From positions 1 through 64,000 of the forward strand of contig CALAGS010000201.1 in NCBI GenBank assembly GCA_937891665.1: a DNA stretch of 64,000 bases, given 5' to 3'. Position numbers and translations under genes: made by a program. Positions within the stretch are counted from its first letter, which is position 1. The number at the start of each line of letters is the position of its first letter. Positions 29,568 to 39,008 of this stretch are shown here, piece by piece. The stretch comes from an uncultured Burkholderiales bacterium (GTDB taxonomy: Bacteria > Pseudomonadota > Gammaproteobacteria > Burkholderiales > Burkholderiaceae_C). Under the pieces are notes generated by a model that saw only the letters and a list, made by a program, of their open reading frames with translations, was not told the DNA's origin and searched no databases.

Positions 29568-30191
29568 TTGAATTTGTACAGCATCATACAAGCAGCAGGC
29601 TGGCCCATATGGCCTCTCATTGCATGCTCTATCTTTGCGCTCGCCATCATTTTGGAGCGCCTCTATGCCTTGCAAGCCAACAAGGTCTTGCCAGAGCAGG
29701 CTTTGCAACGCGCCATCGACAGTACGCAACAGGGTTTTCCTAGCGACTCAAGCATCCAAGCTATTGCCCAAATGGGTGCTGTTGGGCCAGTGTTTGCAAG
29801 CGGCCTACAAACACTTTCTCTCAACCCGAATGCCAGTCACCAAGATGTTCGCGAAAGCATGGAAATGGAAGGTCGCATGGCAGCGCAAGGTTTAGAGCGT
29901 TATCTCACCGCCTTGGCCACATTGGCTTCTGCATCTCCTTTGTTGGGTTTGTTGGGCACCGTGGTTGGCATGATTGAGCTGTTTGGATTACAAACCCCCG
30001 GACAACAACAGCCTACAGAATTGGCGCATGGTATTTCAATTGCGCTCTACAACACGGCACTCGGCCTGATAGTTGCAATTCCATGCCTCATGGCGTGGCG
30101 TTTCTTCAAGTCCAAAGTAGACCGTTTGGTTTTGCAAATGGAATGGGCCTCTGAACGGTTTGCCAGACATTTGGCAGCCATGCGTGACTAA
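29568..30191 (+). CDS. exbB: MotA/TolQ/ExbB proton channel family protein
   Basis: This 207-residue inner-membrane protein forms the proton channel that powers TonB-dependent uptake with ExbD. Three membrane segments are visible: 'WPIWPLIACSIFALAIIL' at the N-terminus, the pair around 'TLASASPLLGLLGTVVGMIELF' and 'ALGLIVAIPCLMAWRFF'. The 'LLGLLGTVVGMI' and 'NTALGLIVAIP' motifs define the family. The start appears to be a TTG (29568) with a purine-rich 'AGAAAG' close upstream; no better ATG fits the first helix. No tonB gene is next to it. It begins the exbB-exbD-lpxK-trm112-kdsB-adk row typical of beta-proteobacteria. Confidence 0.92.
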   Translation: MNLYSIIQAAGWPIWPLIACSIFALAIILERLYALQANKVLPEQALQRAIDSTQQGFPSDSSIQAIAQMGAVGPVFASGLQTLSLNPNASHQDVRESMEMEGRMAAQGLERYLTALATLASASPLLGLLGTVVGMIELFGLQTPGQQQPTELAHGISIALYNTALGLIVAIPCLMAWRFFKSKVDRLVLQMEWASERFARHLAAMRD

Positions 30192-30214
30192 AACAATCTT
30201 CGAATGAGTTCGTT

Positions 30215-30637
30215 TTGAAATTTAAAAAGAACACGGCCATTGAACCCGACATCAATTTGATTCCCTTCATTGATGTGCTTTTGGTTGTTCTCATTTTCTT
30301 AATGCTCACCACCACTTGGTCGCGGTTCAATGAGATGAATGTCAGCTTACCTTCCGCCAATGCCCAGGACTCAACAGATGCCACGCCGACTTGGGTGGTG
30401 GTTGTCAATTCGCAAGGCACATATGCCGTCAACGGCGCCAAAATTGAAGGGCGTACTTTGCAAGATCTCAGCGCTGCCTTGGCTGGACTGCGCAAAACGG
30501 ATGCAGCACTGATCATCAAAGCCGACGCATCAGCAAGCCACCAATCTGTGGTCAATGTGCTGGAAGCTGCCCGAATGAATGGTGTTGTCAAAATAGCCTT
30601 TGCAACTCAAAATTCATCGCCAGCCAACAAGCCTTAA
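30215..30637 (+). CDS. exbD: Biopolymer transport protein ExbD
   Basis: This 140-residue protein has one N-terminal membrane helix ('INLIPFIDVLLVVLIFLMLTTTW') with the proton-carrying Asp in 'PFIDVLLV'. A periplasmic domain follows ('IIKADASASHQSVVNVLEAARMNGV'). It partners ExbB, whose stop lies 23 bp upstream. The start is again a TTG, since the residues 'KFKKNTAIEPDINLIPF' match the usual N-terminus and the nearest ATG is out of frame. The stop overlaps the region before lpxK by only a few bases. Confidence 0.93.
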   Translation: MKFKKNTAIEPDINLIPFIDVLLVVLIFLMLTTTWSRFNEMNVSLPSANAQDSTDATPTWVVVVNSQGTYAVNGAKIEGRTLQDLSAALAGLRKTDAALIIKADASASHQSVVNVLEAARMNGVVKIAFATQNSSPANKP

Positions 30638-30647
30638 ACAAGCCATC

Positions 30648-31634
30648 ATGTTCCATTGGCTGCAACAACTTCCTAAGTATTGGCGCAACCGCAATGCCAT
30701 CACTTATTTACTCTGGCCCTTAGAAGTCACTTACAAAATTGCATGGCGCTTAAGGCAAGTTGCCATCCGCTGGGGATGGATAGCGCAGCATCGCGTCAAT
30801 GCCACAGTCATTGTGGTGGGCAATGTTGTGGTGGGCGGTGGCGGCAAAACACCGCTCACCATGGCCCTTGTTCAACGTCTTGTGACGCAAGGCTTGCAGG
30901 TTGGCGTTGTATCTCGCGGATACGGCAGAGCAAACACATCGCTGCAAATTGTGAATGCGCAGAGTTTGGCCAGTGAAGTAGGCGATGAACCACTCATGAT
31001 TTTCCAAAAATGCAATGTGCCTGTGGTTGTAGGCACGCAGCGCGTTGCGGCGGCAAGGCAACTGCTCAATCAGTTCCCTTCCATCAATGTATTGGTGTGT
31101 GACGACGGACTGCAGCACATTGCACTGCAACGTGACATCGAAATTTGCGTCATGGATGCAACAGGCGTAGGCAATGGTCATTTGCTACCAGCCGGGCCCT
31201 TGCGAGAACCCTGGCCCCGACAAGTCGATTTACTATTACACACACATCAGAGAACATTGCCTGAAGGTTTTGAATCTATCCGCGAACTCAGCTCATTTGC
31301 TTTGACATCTGATGGCCAACAAGTACCCACAGCAGACTTGAAATTAAAGCCCGTCGAAGTTGTATCGGGCATTGCCAAACCAGAAGCCTTTTTGGCCATG
31401 TTGAAGCAAGGGCGATTTCAAATTCGCCATTCAACGGATCTGCCCGATCACGATCATTTTCAAACATGGCAACCGTCTCATCCCGAATTACCGCTTCTTT
31501 GCACTGAAAAAGATGCCGTTAAATTGTGGGCCAGGTTTCCGCAAGCGCTTGCAATGCCTTTGGTGTTTGAACCAGAGCCCTCATTTTGGGAAGCATTCGA
31601 TCAACTCTTTCAAAGCCGTCACAGGTATCATTGA
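30648..31634 (+). CDS. lpxK: Tetraacyldisaccharide 4'-kinase (lipid A biosynthesis)
   Basis: This 328-residue inner-membrane-associated kinase phosphorylates the 4' position of the lipid A disaccharide. It has the 'GNVVVGGGGKTPLTMALV' P-loop, 'VGVVSRGYGR', the 'GDEPLMIFQKCNVPVVVG' block and the conserved 'LVCDDGLQHIALQRDIEICVMD'. The C-terminal 'LPDHDHF' and 'LLCTEKDAVKLW' are also family motifs. I choose ATG 30648, 16 codons into the ORF, because the N-terminus 'MFHWLQQLPKYW' matches the family and the longer form would overlap exbD. It is in the lpxK-kdsB cell-envelope cluster. Confidence 0.96.
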   Translation: MFHWLQQLPKYWRNRNAITYLLWPLEVTYKIAWRLRQVAIRWGWIAQHRVNATVIVVGNVVVGGGGKTPLTMALVQRLVTQGLQVGVVSRGYGRANTSLQIVNAQSLASEVGDEPLMIFQKCNVPVVVGTQRVAAARQLLNQFPSINVLVCDDGLQHIALQRDIEICVMDATGVGNGHLLPAGPLREPWPRQVDLLLHTHQRTLPEGFESIRELSSFALTSDGQQVPTADLKLKPVEVVSGIAKPEAFLAMLKQGRFQIRHSTDLPDHDHFQTWQPSHPELPLLCTEKDAVKLWARFPQALAMPLVFEPEPSFWEAFDQLFQSRHRYH

Positions 31635-31637
31635 GCC

Positions 31638-31844
31638 ATGGACACGAAATTACTCGAACTGTTGGTTTGCCCTGTCACCAAAGGGCCCCTAGATTTGCAG
31701 CGCGAACTGCAAGAGCTTTGGTCTCGGAGTTCTCGGCTTGCTTACCCCATCCGCAATGGCATTCCCATCTTGCTAGAAAATGAAGCCCGCACACTGAGTG
31801 ACGACGAATTAGAGCAACTCAAACCGCGCACACCCCTGGTCTAA
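31638..31844 (+). CDS. Trm112-family small protein
   Basis: This 68-residue protein belongs to the Trm112/YcaR family ('[16 protein letters not shown]' and '[18 protein letters not shown]'). Bacterial forms have a Trm112 fold and often lack the full set of zinc cysteines; here only the first Cys of the usual pair is kept. The role is unknown in bacteria, though eukaryotic Trm112 activates methyltransferases. It lies 3 bp after lpxK and 18 bp before kdsB, the order usual in beta- and gamma-proteobacteria. Confidence 0.93.
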   Translation: MDTKLLELLVCPVTKGPLDLQRELQELWSRSSRLAYPIRNGIPILLENEARTLSDDELEQLKPRTPLV

Positions 31845-31862
31845 TCTTTTCTGAAGTGACAC

Positions 31863-32624
31863 ATGTCGCAAGCCTATACAGTCATTGTTCCTGCTCGCTT
31901 GGCATCCACGCGACTGCCCAATAAACCCTTGGCAGACATCCATGGCTTGCCCATGGTGGTTCGCGTGGCCCAAAGGGCTGCACTTTCCAATGCGTCCCAA
32001 GTAGTGGTTGCCGCCGACAGCATTGAAATTGTTCAGGCCTGCCAAGCCCATGGGGTTCGCGCCATGCTCACCCAAGTTGACCATCCAAGCGGCAGTGATC
32101 GGCTTGCTGAAGCCAGTGCGTTGTTGGGTTTGAAGCCTCACGATGTGGTGGTCAATGTTCAAGGCGATGAGCCTCTTATCAATCCAGAACTGATCAATCA
32201 GGTGGCCGAGTTACTTGTTCTGCGACCCGCAGCCAGCATGAGTACAGCAGCCCACGAAATTCACGAGCTAGCCGAGTTCATCAACCCCAATGTGGTCAAA
32301 GTGGTCATCGACCAAACTCAATTGGCGCTCTATTTCAGCCGTGCACCCATCCCTTGGTGGCGAGATGGTTTTGCGAATGGCATTCAAACCCTGCCACAAC
32401 CTGCCCCCCTTCGACATATTGGCATTTACGCGTACCGGGTAGGGTTTTTGCAAAGCTTTCCAACATTGCCATCTGCACCCATCGAAACGGGTGAAGCCTT
32501 GGAGCAATTGCGGGCCTTGTGGCACGGGCACAAAATAGCCGTTCACATCACCCCAGAAGTACCTGGCCCCGGTGTCGATACCCCTGAAGATTTAGAAAGA
32601 GTCAGGGCTCTGTACAAACCCTGA
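31863..32624 (+). CDS. kdsB: 3-deoxy-manno-octulosonate cytidylyltransferase
   Basis: This 253-residue enzyme activates KDO as CMP-KDO for LPS core synthesis. Motifs: '[30 protein letters not shown]' (nucleotide-binding), '[16 protein letters not shown]' (metal site), '[16 protein letters not shown]' and '[13 protein letters not shown]'. The C-terminal '[17 protein letters not shown]' is also conserved. Full length, in the envelope cluster between trm112 and adk. Confidence 0.97.
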   Translation: MSQAYTVIVPARLASTRLPNKPLADIHGLPMVVRVAQRAALSNASQVVVAADSIEIVQACQAHGVRAMLTQVDHPSGSDRLAEASALLGLKPHDVVVNVQGDEPLINPELINQVAELLVLRPAASMSTAAHEIHELAEFINPNVVKVVIDQTQLALYFSRAPIPWWRDGFANGIQTLPQPAPLRHIGIYAYRVGFLQSFPTLPSAPIETGEALEQLRALWHGHKIAVHITPEVPGPGVDTPEDLERVRALYKP

Positions 32625-32714
32625 TAACAACGCCTTGCAGTCGTCAGGCAAACACCTGCTTCCCATGATATTCTCCTACGACAGCCATCCAAGCCATGGC
32701 GAAAGATTCAATAA

Positions 32715-33392
<678 letters not shown>

Positions 33393-33442
33393 CGCATTCA
33401 AAACTGCAGGCCCAAGCCACTTAGGCTGTGGCTGGTTATGAA

Positions 33443-34429
33443 CTAAGCACAGTGGCTTTGCCGCTCGGACATGATGTCTAGCAGCAAGGCCACTCTGGTT
33501 TTAGCAGGACTTAAAGCGCCCTTCGCATCAAACACATGGCTGCTGGTAGGAACCACAGCGCCCTGATTGCATCGACTGCTTAATCGAATCTGAACCTTTG
33601 CCATTTGGGCCCGAACTAAACTTTCCTTCATTTTTGAGCTGACGGAGCCATTGCCCGTTCCAGCAATGACCAAACCTTGTACGCCGGCATTGACCAACGC
33701 ATCCACAGGTTCGTGGCTTGCGTTGACGTGGTTCATGACGATCTCTACCCATGGCCATTGCGCTGCCAAAGGAAGGTGAGAGACATGCAATCTTAGGCTT
33801 GGCGTGGGCTTGGAGAAGTTTTCAAACCACTGAACCTTGTCTTTTCGCACACTGCCTGCAGCACCCGTTTCACCTGAATCAAAAGCATTCAACCTTGTCG
33901 GATGTACTTTTTGAACAAACTGACTGTGGTGAATTTCGCCTGCAGCCACAAGCCAGACACCTGGCCCCTGCGTGGTGGCCGCAACCACCAGGGCATCTCT
34001 TAAGTTTTGCGGGCCGTCTGCATCTTTGAAATTGGCAGGCCGCATGGCACACGTCAAGACAATGGGTTTTGCATGCTTGATAACCTGAGATAAAAAATAA
34101 GCCGTTTCTTCTAAGGTGTCCGTGCCGTGCGTCACCACAAGCGCAACCACTTCGTCTTGGGCTAACCAATGATCACAGCGCTGAGCCAGATGGATCCATG
34201 TTTCAAAATCCATGTCCTTGCTGTCCAATTGCGATACTTGTTCAGACTCAAATTGGCAGGTCGCCAAGACTTGTGGCCAAGGCAATGGGATGCTGCTTGC
34301 AGACTTCAACAACTCACCAACGCCACGCTGGGCAGCTTTGTAAGACAAGCCTTCATCGGCAGATTCAGATTCACCCGCAATGGTGCCACCTGTGCCTAAA
34401 ACAACAATTTTTTGATTATTTGCTTGCAT
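33443..34429 (-). CDS. L-asparaginase, type II-like fold
   Basis: This 328-residue asparaginase/glutaminase-family protein has the two catalytic threonine motifs, 'VLGTGGTIAGESES' at the N-terminus and 'VVTHGTDTLEETAYFLS' near residue 100. No signal peptide precedes the first motif, so it is likely cytoplasmic. The C-terminal region 'GLVIAGTGNGSVSSKM' is also typical. Deamidation of asparagine is the expected reaction. It is divergent from lexA, and two LexA-box-like sequences begin only 12 bp upstream of its start codon, so SOS control is possible. Confidence 0.93.
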   Translation of the reverse strand: MQANNQKIVVLGTGGTIAGESESADEGLSYKAAQRGVGELLKSASSIPLPWPQVLATCQFESEQVSQLDSKDMDFETWIHLAQRCDHWLAQDEVVALVVTHGTDTLEETAYFLSQVIKHAKPIVLTCAMRPANFKDADGPQNLRDALVVAATTQGPGVWLVAAGEIHHSQFVQKVHPTRLNAFDSGETGAAGSVRKDKVQWFENFSKPTPSLRLHVSHLPLAAQWPWVEIVMNHVNASHEPVDALVNAGVQGLVIAGTGNGSVSSKMKESLVRAQMAKVQIRLSSRCNQGAVVPTSSHVFDAKGALSPAKTRVALLLDIMSERQSHCA

Positions 34430-34440
34430 TTCTGAAAAGA

Positions 34441-34456
34441 CTGGTTAAAAATACAG
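34441..34456. promoter_or_regulatory. LexA-binding site (SOS box) 1
   Basis: CTGGTTAAAAATACAG fits CTG-N10-CAG with an AT-rich centre. It lies between lexA and the divergent asparaginase gene, 55 bp upstream of the lexA start. Confidence 0.75.
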
Positions 34457-34459
34457 TAA

Positions 34460-34475
34460 CTGGATAAGAACACAG
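34460..34475. promoter_or_regulatory. LexA-binding site (SOS box) 2
   Basis: CTGGATAAGAACACAG again fits CTG-N10-CAG. It follows box 1 by three bases, so the centres are 19 bp apart, roughly two helical turns. Paired boxes upstream of lexA are the usual autoregulatory arrangement. Confidence 0.8.
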
Positions 34476-34510
34476 TTATTTGGCTTCTGACACCTTCAAA
34501 GGACTGCATC

Positions 34511-35182
34511 ATGCACGAACAACCTAAGCTCACAGCTAGACAGCAAGAAATTTTGGAGCTCATCCAAAAAACCATTGCTGAAACGGGCGCACCGCCTACC
34601 CGAGCCGAAATTGCGCAGGTCTTAGGCTTCAAATCGGCCAACGCTGCAGAAGAACATCTTCAAGCCCTGGCCCGTAAAGGCGCCATCGATTTGGTCAGCG
34701 GCACATCCAGAGGCATTCGCCTCAAAGGCTCGTCTCGCAACAGCACACGCCAATCCACCGATCTTTTCAGCCTGCCGCTGCCTGGTTTTGCCCAATTGGC
34801 ATTGCCACTCATTGGCCGCGTGGCAGCTGGCTCCCCTATTTTGGCCCAAGAACACATCGATCGCACCTACCATGTCGAAAGCCACTTGTTCCAAGAACAG
34901 CCCGACTACTTGCTGCGTGTACGCGGCATGTCCATGCGAGATGCAGGCATCATGGATGGCGACTTGCTGGCCGTCAAAGCCACCAAAGAAGTTCGCAATG
35001 GCCAAATTGTGGTGGCCCGCCTTGGCGATGAAGTCACCGTCAAACGCTTGCGCCGTCAAGCAGACCGCATTGAACTTCTTCCAGAAAACCCCGACTACCC
35101 CATTATCTTGGTCAACCCAGACGAGCCCTTCGACATCGAAGGCTTGGCGGTTGGCCTTATTCGCAACACGCTCTTGATGTAA
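34511..35182 (+). CDS. lexA: LexA repressor (SOS regulator)
   Basis: This 223-residue repressor has an N-terminal winged helix ('[36 protein letters not shown]'). The C-terminal S24-type self-cleaving domain has the catalytic Ser in '[20 protein letters not shown]' and the Lys in '[10 protein letters not shown]'. The cleavage site region is '[17 protein letters not shown]' (Ala-Gly bond). Two SOS boxes precede it, so it should repress itself and be induced by DNA damage. It is followed at 29 bp by a small unknown gene on the same strand. Confidence 0.97.
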   Translation: MHEQPKLTARQQEILELIQKTIAETGAPPTRAEIAQVLGFKSANAAEEHLQALARKGAIDLVSGTSRGIRLKGSSRNSTRQSTDLFSLPLPGFAQLALPLIGRVAAGSPILAQEHIDRTYHVESHLFQEQPDYLLRVRGMSMRDAGIMDGDLLAVKATKEVRNGQIVVARLGDEVTVKRLRRQADRIELLPENPDYPIILVNPDEPFDIEGLAVGLIRNTLLM

Positions 35183-35211
35183 CCCAACTCACTCAATTCA
35201 GAAGGCTACCC

Positions 35212-35511
35212 ATGACCATCGCTCTTTTCGGTATTTCTAGCATTTACAACGGCATTCAAAAATTCATGAGTGCAGCAACTCACCTCCAAGGTTCTGCGCC
35301 CCTTGTTCAAACACCGTCCATTGGCAACTCGCCCAAGACCCAAATGCACGCCAAGCAGCGGGCCTTGCGAGTTCTTCGTGTCTCTGAGCATGGCCAAACA
35401 CCCCATTGTGCGGGTCGCATGGTCATTTCAGGCCGCATGTCCGATGTCTGCGCAGAACTTGACAGGCTGGTCGCACTCGAAGCCCAGAAAAAGCCCACCC
35501 TCACCCACTGA
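35212..35511 (+). CDS. Small protein of unknown function downstream of lexA
   Basis: I do not recognise this 99-residue protein. It has no signal peptide or membrane helix that I can support. The N-terminal half is low in charge; the C-terminal part 'CAGRMVISGRMSDVCAELDRLVALE' is the best-conserved-looking segment, a Gly/Met-rich turn followed by an amphipathic helix. The ATG is preceded by AGAAGGCTACCC. It lies 29 bp after lexA, so it is probably co-transcribed and could be SOS-controlled through read-through. It has no similarity to SulA that I can see. Confidence 0.65.
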   Translation: MTIALFGISSIYNGIQKFMSAATHLQGSAPLVQTPSIGNSPKTQMHAKQRALRVLRVSEHGQTPHCAGRMVISGRMSDVCAELDRLVALEAQKKPTLTH

Positions 35512-35585
35512 TTTTCATAGCCATTGGGGGCTAAATTTCATCTCCCCTCCCAATGGCAGCCTCGATGCAAGGCACAATAGTGCCT

Positions 35586-36593
35586 ATGAATATTGTGATC
35601 CTTGACGACTACCAAGATGTCGTCCGAAAACTAGATTGCGCCGTCAAACTCGACGCTTACAACGCCAAGGTCTTCACCAACACCGTCAAGGGTTTGGGGC
35701 AGTTGTCTGTTCGCCTTAAAGATGCCGACATCTTGGTCCTCATACGCGAGCGCACGCACCTCAACCGGCAATTGCTTGAAAAACTCCCTCGCCTCAAGCT
35801 GATTTCCCAAACTGGCGCCGCTGGCTCCCACATTGATTTAGAGGCCTGCACAGGGCGTGGCATTGCCGTTGCACAAGGCACTGGTTCGCCCCATGCGCCG
35901 GCAGAATTAACTTGGGCATTGATCATGGCGGCGGCCCGCCGAGTTCCACAATACATTGGCAATCTCAAGCATGGCGCTTGGCAACAGTCAGGTTTAAAAA
36001 GTGCGTCCATGCCTAGCAACTTTGGTTTAGGCACTGTGCTCAGAGGCAAAACAATGGGCATTTGGGGCTATGGAAAAATTGGCCAACTGGTTGCGGGCTA
36101 CGCCAAAGCTTTCAGCATGCAAGTGGTTGTTTGGGGCAGCGAGGCTTCGCGCGAAAAAGCGGCGAACGATGGTCATATTCCGGCTACCACACGTGAAGCA
36201 CTTTTTGAGCAAAGCGATGTCCTTTCTGTGCATCTTCGGCTTAACGAAGCAACCCGCGGCATTGTCACTTTAGAAGATCTATCGCGCATGAAAACCACCG
36301 CCATGATTGTGAACACATCCCGCGCCGAATTGATTGAACCCGATGCCCTGATCAGTGCGCTCAATCGGGGGCGGCCTGGTTTAGCAGCCATTGATGTGTT
36401 TGAACACGAACCCATTTTGCAGGGCCATGCACTGTTGCGATTGGAAAATTGCATTTGCACGCCCCACATTGGTTATGTGGAAAAAGACAACTACGAGTTG
36501 TACTTTGGTGCCGCATTTGACAACGTGGTCAATTTCATCAAAGGCACGCCCACCAACATCGTCAACCCTGGCGCTTTGCAAGTTCGTCGCTAA
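35586..36593 (+). CDS. D-isomer specific 2-hydroxyacid dehydrogenase
   Basis: This 335-residue NAD-dependent enzyme has the 2-hydroxyacid dehydrogenase layout. The NAD motif 'GIWGYGKIGQLVAGYAKAF' is near residue 155. The catalytic Arg ('NTSRAELIEPDAL'), Glu ('DVFEHEPI') and His ('CTPHIGYVEKDNY') are present. The substrate could be a phosphoglycerate-like or glyoxylate/hydroxypyruvate-like acid; the sequence does not decide. I use ATG 35586 ('MNIVILDDYQD'), not the ORF start 11 codons earlier. It precedes the 3-hydroxyacyl-CoA dehydrogenase gene by 56 bp. Confidence 0.9.
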   Translation: MNIVILDDYQDVVRKLDCAVKLDAYNAKVFTNTVKGLGQLSVRLKDADILVLIRERTHLNRQLLEKLPRLKLISQTGAAGSHIDLEACTGRGIAVAQGTGSPHAPAELTWALIMAAARRVPQYIGNLKHGAWQQSGLKSASMPSNFGLGTVLRGKTMGIWGYGKIGQLVAGYAKAFSMQVVVWGSEASREKAANDGHIPATTREALFEQSDVLSVHLRLNEATRGIVTLEDLSRMKTTAMIVNTSRAELIEPDALISALNRGRPGLAAIDVFEHEPILQGHALLRLENCICTPHIGYVEKDNYELYFGAAFDNVVNFIKGTPTNIVNPGALQVRR

Positions 36594-36649
36594 GCAGCTA
36601 CAAGCAGATTTTGTCTGCTTGAAAATTTAAAACAAATATCAATCAGATC

Positions 36650-38170
36650 ATGAACATTGCATTCAACAAAGTTGCTGTCATTGGTGCAGGTGCTATGGGA
36701 CGTGGCATCGCCCAAGTTGCTGCGCAAGCAGGAAGTCTTGTTTTCCTCTATGACACCCAAGCAGAAGCCTCGCTTAAAGCCAAAGAGGCCGTGTACCAAG
36801 TATGGGACTCACTTGTCGTTAAAGGCCGTCTTGACGCAGGCACTGTTGCCAATTACAAAACAAATTTGAAAACAGCCAGCAGCTTGCAAGATTTGAAAGA
36901 TTGCGAGTTAATTGTCGAGGCCATTGTTGAAAGACTCGACATTAAAAAAAGCTTGTTTGTTGAACTCGAGAGCTTGGTACCCGAGACCACAGTGTTGGTC
37001 ACTAACACCTCTTCACTTTCCGTCACGGCCATCGCTGCAGCCCTAAAGCGGCCCGCCCAATTTGCGGGATATCACTTCTTCAACCCTGTGCCATTGATGA
37101 AAGTGGTGGAAGTCATTGCAGGTCTCAAAACCAATCCTGAGGTGTGCATTCGGCTGACTGAGTTTGCCAAACAAATGGGGCACACAGCTGTTCAAGCACA
37201 CGACACACCAGGCTTTATTGTCAACCATGCAGGCCGCGGCTACGGCACTGAAGCTTTGCGCATCGTGTCTGAAGGCGTGGCAGATTTCGCCACCATTGAT
37301 CGAATTTTGAGAGACCAAGTTGGGTTCAAATTGGGCCCCTTCGAGCTCTTCGATTTGACGGCTTTGGATGTGTCACATCCTGTCATGGAATCAATCTATA
37401 ACCAGTATTACCAAGAGCCTCGCTACCGCCCTAGCGTCATCACAGCTCAGCGTTTAGCAGGGGGCGTGGTGGGCAAAAAAGTGGGTGAAGGTTTCTACAC
37501 ATACACAGACGGCAAAGCAGTTGTGGCCCCAGAACCCGCCGTGCCACAAGTTAAAGAGTTTCCGCCTGTTTGGGTCTCTCCTCGTGCCACAAGACGCCTC
37601 GAACTATTACAGCTCCTCAAAGATTTGGGCGCCACCCTTGAAACGGGTGCCTCACCTTCCCCGCACGCTCTAACCCTTGTTGCGCCATTAGGCTTTGATG
37701 TCACCACAGTGGCCGTAGTTGAACGCCTTGACCCCGCCCGCACCATCGGCATTGACATGCTATTTGACGATGCCGCCACCAAGCGACGTGTATTGGCCAC
37801 CAACCCGGCCACCCGATCTGACATGCGCGATGCAGCCCATGCGCTGTTTGCCAAAGATGGTAAAGCTGTCAGCGTGGTGCGAGACAGTGGCGGCTTCATC
37901 ACCCAACGCGTTGTGGCCAACATCGTGAACATTGCTTCTGACATGTGCCAACAAGGTGTTTGCACACCGCAAGATTTGGACATTGCCGTCACATTGGGCC
38001 TTGGCTACCCCTTGGGCCCACTTGCACTGGGTGACAAATTAGGCCCTACCAATGTTTTGGAAGTGCTGTTCAATTTGCAAACCGTCTACGGCGATCCAAG
38101 GTATCGCCCAAGCCCATGGTTGCGTCGTCGAGGCGCCATTGGCTTGTCCTTACTTCATACCGAGGACTAA
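36650..38170 (+). CDS. 3-hydroxyacyl-CoA dehydrogenase (PaaH/PaaC type, two C-terminal domains)
   Basis: This 506-residue enzyme oxidises 3-hydroxyacyl-CoA to 3-ketoacyl-CoA with NAD. The N-terminal Rossmann motif is 'VAVIGAGAMGRGIAQVAAQAG', the catalytic His is in 'GYHFFNPVPLMKVVEVI', and 'TPGFIVNHAGRGYGTEAL' ends the first unit. A second 3HCDH C-terminal domain follows, with 'DSGGFITQRVVANIVNIASDM' and 'LGLGYPLGPLALGDKLG'. The size and doubled C-domain match PaaH of phenylacetate degradation, but no other paa ring-cleavage genes are present. With the next four genes it more likely serves a fatty- or hydroxy-acid pathway. Its stop is 3 bp before the enoyl-CoA hydratase gene. Confidence 0.9.
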   Translation: MNIAFNKVAVIGAGAMGRGIAQVAAQAGSLVFLYDTQAEASLKAKEAVYQVWDSLVVKGRLDAGTVANYKTNLKTASSLQDLKDCELIVEAIVERLDIKKSLFVELESLVPETTVLVTNTSSLSVTAIAAALKRPAQFAGYHFFNPVPLMKVVEVIAGLKTNPEVCIRLTEFAKQMGHTAVQAHDTPGFIVNHAGRGYGTEALRIVSEGVADFATIDRILRDQVGFKLGPFELFDLTALDVSHPVMESIYNQYYQEPRYRPSVITAQRLAGGVVGKKVGEGFYTYTDGKAVVAPEPAVPQVKEFPPVWVSPRATRRLELLQLLKDLGATLETGASPSPHALTLVAPLGFDVTTVAVVERLDPARTIGIDMLFDDAATKRRVLATNPATRSDMRDAAHALFAKDGKAVSVVRDSGGFITQRVVANIVNIASDMCQQGVCTPQDLDIAVTLGLGYPLGPLALGDKLGPTNVLEVLFNLQTVYGDPRYRPSPWLRRRGAIGLSLLHTED

Positions 38171-38173
38171 AGC

Positions 38174-38953
38174 ATGTCAGCTCAACTTCTCAGCACCAGC
38201 GAAGGTGCCACCCTCATTCTCACTTTGAGCAATCCCGAACACAAGAATGCGCTTGGCCCAGAAATGTATGCGGCAGGCGTCGAGGCACTTAGCGTGGCCG
38301 AGTCAAGCCCTGAAGTTAAAAGCTTGGTCATTACGGGCGAGGGGGCCTTGTTCAGTGCGGGCGGCAACTTACAAAGGCTGAACAACAACCGCCAACAACC
38401 ACCGGAGCACCAAGCTCAAAGCATCGAAGGCCTGCACAACTGGATAGAGGCCATTCGAACTTTTCCAAAGCCCGTCATTGCAGCGGTTGAGGGCCCGGCA
38501 GCAGGCGCAGGATTTTCTTTGGCTTTGGCCTGCGACATGATTGTGGCGGCAAGAAACAGTGTGTTTGTGATGGCTTACAGCAACATTGCGCTATCCCCTG
38601 ATGGCGGCGGCACTTGGAGTTTATCCCGCAGTGTGCCTCGCCAATTGGCCACCGAACTTTTGATGTTGGGCGAGCGCATGCCTGCAGAAAGACTTCACCA
38701 GCTGGGTGTGGTCAACAGATTGTGTGAGCCCGGGCAAGCACTGGGCACCGCCCTCACCCTGGCCAACCTGTTAAATCAAAAGGCCCACAATGCCTTGACC
38801 AGCATCAAAGAGCTGATCAATGAAGCAGATGCCGCGTCCTTTCATCACCAATTGGCTTTGGAACGCGATCACTTCGTGAAGAATTTGCACCATGTCAATG
38901 CGGGCATTGGTATCACAGCCTTTTTAAACAAAGAAAAACCTCGCTACGAGTAA
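38174..38953 (+). CDS. Enoyl-CoA hydratase/isomerase family protein
   Basis: This 259-residue crotonase-fold protein has the oxyanion-hole segments 'GALFSAGGNLQRL' and 'VAAVEGPAAGAGFSLALACDMI', and 'IALSPDGGGTWSLSRSV' around the active site. The Glu pair of classical hydratases is not fully clear: the position after 'LSPDGGG' carries Asp/Gly, as in PaaG-type isomerases. So hydratase and isomerase are both possible. It is 3 bp after the 3-hydroxyacyl-CoA dehydrogenase gene, so the two are coupled and should catalyse consecutive beta-oxidation steps. Confidence 0.9.
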   Translation: MSAQLLSTSEGATLILTLSNPEHKNALGPEMYAAGVEALSVAESSPEVKSLVITGEGALFSAGGNLQRLNNNRQQPPEHQAQSIEGLHNWIEAIRTFPKPVIAAVEGPAAGAGFSLALACDMIVAARNSVFVMAYSNIALSPDGGGTWSLSRSVPRQLATELLMLGERMPAERLHQLGVVNRLCEPGQALGTALTLANLLNQKAHNALTSIKELINEADAASFHHQLALERDHFVKNLHHVNAGIGITAFLNKEKPRYE

Positions 38954-39008
38954 GACAAGGTCCCTCAGGCGACAATTTTTTCCAACCCAGTCACTCAAAA
39001 GACAGACT

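Noticed and set aside
31638-31844. Loss of zinc cysteines in the Trm112-family protein as a sign of decay
   Set aside because: Bacterial YcaR/Trm112 proteins commonly lack the full cysteine set, so this is normal for the family.
33413-33432. Hairpin AGCCAC/GTGGCT between adk and asparaginase as a terminator
   Set aside because: The stem is only six pairs and no T-run follows on either strand.
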